Assembly: GCA_030674185.1 (NCBI GenBank)
Contig: CM060307.1
Location: 51,737,699-51,747,698 of the forward strand
Origin: Monoplex corrugatus
Lineage: Eukaryota > Mollusca > Gastropoda > Littorinimorpha > Ranellidae
DNA: 10,000 nt
Direction: 5' to 3'
Shown: positions 7,450-10,000 of the stretch, piece after piece
How positions within the stretch are numbered: position 1 is the first letter of the stretch
Layout: every line of letters starts with the position of its first letter
Translations under genes and position numbers: made by a program
The notes under the pieces: generated by a model
Told to the model about the DNA's origin: nothing
The model's database searches: none
The model's input: the letters and a program-made list of their open reading frames with translations, nothing else

Positions 7450-7820
7450 GGGTCTACCACACCACTCAAAGAGCCTACCATACCACTCAGCCCTTAAAGA
7501 GCCTATTCCACCACTCAACTCTTAAAACAAACAGATGATGAAGGGTCTACCACACCACTCAAAGAGCCTACCATACCACTCAGCCCTTAAAGAGCCTATT
7601 CCACCACTCAACTCTTAAAACAAACAGATGATGAAGGGTCTACCACACACTCAAAGAGCCTACCATACCACTCAGCCCTTAAAGAGCCTATTCCACCACT
7701 CAACTCTTAAAACAAACAGATGATGAAGGGTCTACCACACCACTCAAAGAGCCTACCATACCACTCAGCCATTAAAGAGCCTATTCCACCACTCAACTCT
7801 TAAAACAAACAGATGATGAA
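7450..7820. repeat. 93-bp higher-order repeat, four copies
   Basis: Copies start at 7450, 7543, 7636 and 7728, with lengths 93, 93, 92 and 93. Each contains three ~29-bp monomers of the type seen at 7226-7449: CTCAAAGAGCCTACCATACC, CTCAGCCCTTAAAGAGCC and CTCAACTCTTAAAA. The last carries an extra AACAAACAGATGATGAAGGG segment. I see only two differences among the four copies, a 1-nt deletion in the third (ACCACACAC) and CAGCCATT for CAGCCCTT in the fourth. Such near-identity next to diverged monomers points to recent duplication of a three-monomer block. Confidence 0.95.
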
Positions 7821-7997
7821 GGTTGTGCTCCATATTCGCTGAAAATTTCTCCTGTAGTGTCGAGGAATAGACATCCATGAAATAAATACAACTATACATA
7901 AGAATTAACAGCAACAACAACATCAACACAGGCAAATAACAGAAAAAAATAGGCAAGTTATTTCGTTAACCGTCTACGCAGTCAGGCTACATCCGGC
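7821..7997. other. No feature recognised
   Basis: AT-rich sequence beyond the higher-order repeat. A minus-strand frame (7765-7956) is hydrophobic at its start but runs into the tandem repeat and has no recognisable similarity. Confidence 0.45.
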
Positions 7998-8065
7998 GAT
8001 GATTGGTTTGAGTGCCGATCTGATAAGACAGGAATCGTGGTTTCGATCCTCAGGGGGGCCAAAGG
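7998..8065 (+). mobile_element. Possible tRNA-like SINE head
   Basis: TGGTTTCGATCCTCAG near 8038-8053 resembles a pol III B box. It lies ~30 nt after GAGTGCCGATCTGATAAGAC (8009-8028), which could be a worn anticodon-arm region. A following low-GC piece contains a T7 run and CCCAGTACGGAGACTTACC. No cloverleaf can be folded confidently and no family was recognised, so this is a weak call. Confidence 0.3.
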
Positions 8066-8183
8066 TTCAGCGTTTTATCCATCACATGGCATCAGGGTGT
8101 CAGTGCGCATGGAATTTTTTTCCCAGTACGGAGACTTACCTTGGGAAACTGACACTGAAACTGACGATGAGTGTGGCTGGGGT

Positions 8184-8363
8184 GTTGTTGTTGTTGTTGT
8201 TGGTGGTGGTGATGGTGGTGGTGGTGGTGGTGGTGGTTGGGTGGGTGGGTGGGTGGCTCGTTGTTGTTGGTTGGTTGGTTGGTTGGTTGGTTGTTGGTTG
8301 GTTGGTTGGTTGGTTGGTTGGTTTTTTGTTTTGTTTTGTTTCGTTTTGTTTGTCTTGTTTTTT
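8184..8363. repeat. Compound G/T simple-sequence block
   Basis: Successive runs are (TGT)n from about 8184, (GGT)n to about 8238, (GGGT)4 at 8239-8253, (TTGG)n at about 8267-8322 with one slip near 8291, and (TTTTG)n to about 8363. The open frames across it (Gly-Val-Trp-Leu on plus, Asn-Gln-Pro-Thr on minus) are repeat artefacts. GGGTGGGTGGGTGGG is a perfect four-run G-quadruplex motif. Confidence 0.95.
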
Positions 8364-8597
8364 CCTGTTCCTGCCAGTGGCGATGGAGCTTTGTAGTACG
8401 AGAAGTTGTGGTCGGCCATGTCTCCTGTCGCTCCACTTGACGGAGACGATATCGCTGTTATATAGTATGTTCAGCTGCCGGGCCCTCTTGATCACGGGGC
8501 AAGTTGGCGTCAGTTTGACCTTGCAGTTCATGCGGCTGGTGAGGAGACTCATCAGGACCACTAACCGCTTACTGGACGGAAGGTGGTAGTCGTCCTC
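8364..8597. other. Unassigned interval before the plus-strand LINE
   Basis: Both strands remain open here: plus to 8589, and minus from 8561 into the simple repeats. The minus translation includes NCKVKLTPTCPVIKRARQLN, which looks more protein-like than the simple-repeat part. I could not place it in a family. It could be an eroded piece of a transposable-element protein or chance. Confidence 0.3.
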
Positions 8598-9185
8598 TCA
8601 AAATTGTGTAATGCCTAGCATATGCAGATCAATCCTACAAAAACAAAATCAGTGGTATCAATGAATCGTCAAAAACACCAACTGTCAAAACTTTATGTCC
8701 AATCAACTTCAGATGGTACAGACAATGTACAAGTTTCCAAATACTGTGTACTTAATGCATGTATTGATGAGAAACGTTGATCAGGTTAGTAAATTTGACT
8801 CTTTTTAATAGGCTGTTGGACTTTATCGACTCTGAAGGAAAATATATTCAGCATTGCCCCTATCAAATCCTACATTGACAACGCATCAAAAGAATGGGAT
8901 GACAACAGTGAAGCTGTATTAAAAGCCATTAATTCCCTGCACAGAAGAGCAGGACAGCTTTTAACAACTGACAGCTCCAAACCTTTTTTAAAGCGGAAAT
9001 ACCGAAAATGAACTGAAGTACAACAAAATCACACAAATGTACAATGCTGTACACAGATCTATACCCAAATACTTAATAGAACAATTTACCCCACTTCAAA
9101 TACATTATACAAGCTCAAGAAACAACTTGTGTTTTCTGAGTCCAGTTTGATATACTTGAAGCAAGCATTTCCTTTTCTGGTAAAT
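8598..9185 (+). mobile_element. Decayed LINE reverse transcriptase, C-terminal part (plus strand)
   Basis: On the plus strand, shifting frames give the post-active-site end of a jockey/CR1-like non-LTR reverse transcriptase. HMQINPTKTKSVV (8619-8660) is the thumb-start motif. Just before it the Trp of the family's 'AWxMQIN' block is a TAG stop (8616-8618). VSKYCVLNACIDEK follows (to about 8774), where family members have V.K.LGV.ID..L. SYIDNASKEWDDNSEAVLKA (8868-8927) and INSLHRRAGQLLTT come next. KYNKITQMYNAVHRSIPKYL is near 9016-9075, SSRNNLCFLSP near 9110-9142, and LEASISFSGK (9155-9184) sits where the family has the SFSFSG.xxWN block. At least three frame changes, several stops and one apparent internal deletion near 9005 make it a pseudogene. 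It ends where the minus-strand LINE tail begins. Confidence 0.75.
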
Positions 9186-10000
9186 ATCACCATCATCATC
9201 ATCATCATGTGCCCTGCCCCATGGCGTTGGCGATCATGGCCCTCCATATGTATCTATCCCTTGTTGCCGCAAGCACATCTTCCACCCTCTTTGTCCTCAG
9301 CCACCCGGCAAGTCCGTCCAATATTTTCTCCCCGGGTCTAACTGGTGTTCTCTTTCCCTCCAGCTTTCCTGTTGTGACCAGGTGCTCTAATTCCCCTTTC
9401 CGAATCTTTCTTATCAATGATCTTCTTGTGTCTGCCTCCATCAAGACTGTCTCGTTTGTTTTCTTTGCTGTCCATGAAACTCTCAACATTCTTCTTAGAA
9501 ATCTCATTTCAGCTGCCTCAATCTTGTCCTGGCTTTGCGTGTTGACTGTCCACGTCTCACAACCGTATAACATTATCGGTTGTATATAACATTCAAGAAC
9601 TCCCTTCCTGATGTTAATTGAGAGGCATTGGTAAAAATGCTTTTCATCTTCTTGAATGCTGTTTTGGCTTGGCCGATTCTGCTGGCTATTTTAGATGTGT
9701 ATCTGCTGTCTAGTGAGATGATCGTTCCCAGATATTTAAACTTATCAACCTGTTTCAAAGTTGTGCCGTTTGCTGTTATTTTGCATGAGGGGATTTCATG
9801 TTTTTTACTGATTACCATGACTTCAGTCTTCTTGCTATTTAGCTCCAACCCTTTATTTTTGCTTTCTATTTCTATTATATTCACAGGTTTTGTAGGTCGC
9901 TTTCATTTTCTGCAATTAGCATGGTGTCATCTGTGTAACGATTGTTGTTTATCATTTTTCCTCCAACCTTTAACCCAGGGCGTTCTTCTAGGTTTCTCAT
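9186..10000 (-). mobile_element. RTE-like LINE, copy 2, 3' part, fairly well preserved (runs off the window)
   Basis: The minus-strand frame enters from the right edge with GLKVGGKMIN, then YTDDTMLIAENESDLQ. The YTDD box (9926-9937) is the RT active site with both aspartates kept. NSKKTEVMVISKK (near 9800-9840) and KYLGTIISLDS (near 9715-9750) follow, then IASRIGQAKTAFKKMKSIF, LYGCETWTV (9547-9570), EAAEMRFLRRMLRVSWT, LEHLVTTGKLEGKR (about 9348-9390), ILDGLAGWLRTKRVEDVLAA and NAMGQGT. The stop TGA at 9205-9207 lies within the (TGA)n tail (9186-9207). Two single-base losses break the frame, near 9885 and near 9594; otherwise the frame is open. The GH-containing block expected before LEHLV (compare KWYGHVTR in the LINE at 645-1742) seems deleted. 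The clade is RTE-like, exact family not fixed. The endonuclease, if present, lies outside the window. Confidence 0.85.

Noticed and set aside
5698..7820. CRISPR array
   Set aside because: The units are contiguous without unique spacers, drift gradually, and sit in a eukaryotic repeat context; these are satellites.
7998..8065. Functional tRNA gene
   Set aside because: Only a B-box-like string is present; a full cloverleaf with acceptor and anticodon arms cannot be formed.
8037..8589. Long open frames on both strands across 7999-8589
   Set aside because: The open length is due to stop-free GGT, GGGT, TTGG and TTTTG repeats. The flanking parts have no recognisable domain and the two strands compete.
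9209..9589. Plus-strand open frame of 126 codons
   Set aside because: It is the antisense of the LINE C-terminal coding region, whose minus-strand translation clearly matches reverse transcriptase elements.

Overview
This window looks like eukaryotic, gene-free, repeat-dense DNA from an animal, most likely a mollusc and plausibly a gastropod. The taxon rests on two things: long CA/TG microsatellites together with decayed non-LTR retrotransposons, and two SINE-like bodies (about 2490-2790 and 4820-5195) that resemble dispersed repeats I remember from molluscan genomes. That recollection was not checked against a database. I found no intact host gene, no rRNA and no functional tRNA. Most long open frames are artefacts of simple repeats (Thr-His, Val-Cys, Gly-Val and Asn-Gln-Pro-Thr tracts) or of tandem arrays.

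Layout. 1-640 is mostly anonymous, with one short repeat-tail motif and a nested palindrome. 645-1742 (minus) is an old RTE-type LINE reverse transcriptase with a mutated active site. 1860-2150 is CA-rich with another copy of the tail motif. 2490-2790 (minus) is a tRNA-derived SINE. 3391-3868 is a 12-unit, 40-bp minisatellite. 4056-4278 is a TG tract. 4376-4813 (minus) is the 3' end of a LINE with an RNase H domain. 4820-5195 is a second SINE-like repeat split by a 5'-truncated RTE-like LINE tail (4871-5099) with a visible 9-bp target-site duplication. About 5515-6985 is a 41-bp satellite. 7226-7820 is a ~29-bp repeat that has grown into a 93-bp higher-order repeat. 8186-8363 is mixed G/T simple sequence with a perfect G-quadruplex motif. 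8598-9185 (plus) is a decayed LINE reverse transcriptase. 9186-10000 (minus) is the 3' part of a second, much better preserved copy of the RTE-like family seen at 4871-5099; it abuts the plus-strand LINE and probably inserted into it.

The elements do not form a pathway. What can be read is a history: at least four LINE lineages and two SINE families landed here at different times, in places nested, and three unrelated tandem arrays with 29-41 bp units expanded within about 4.4 kb. The best-supported observations are the nested insertion with its target-site duplication, the use of the (TGA)n tail as the LINE stop codon in both copies, and the stepwise homogenisation visible in the tandem arrays. 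I found no evidence of a new enzymatic or defence system.
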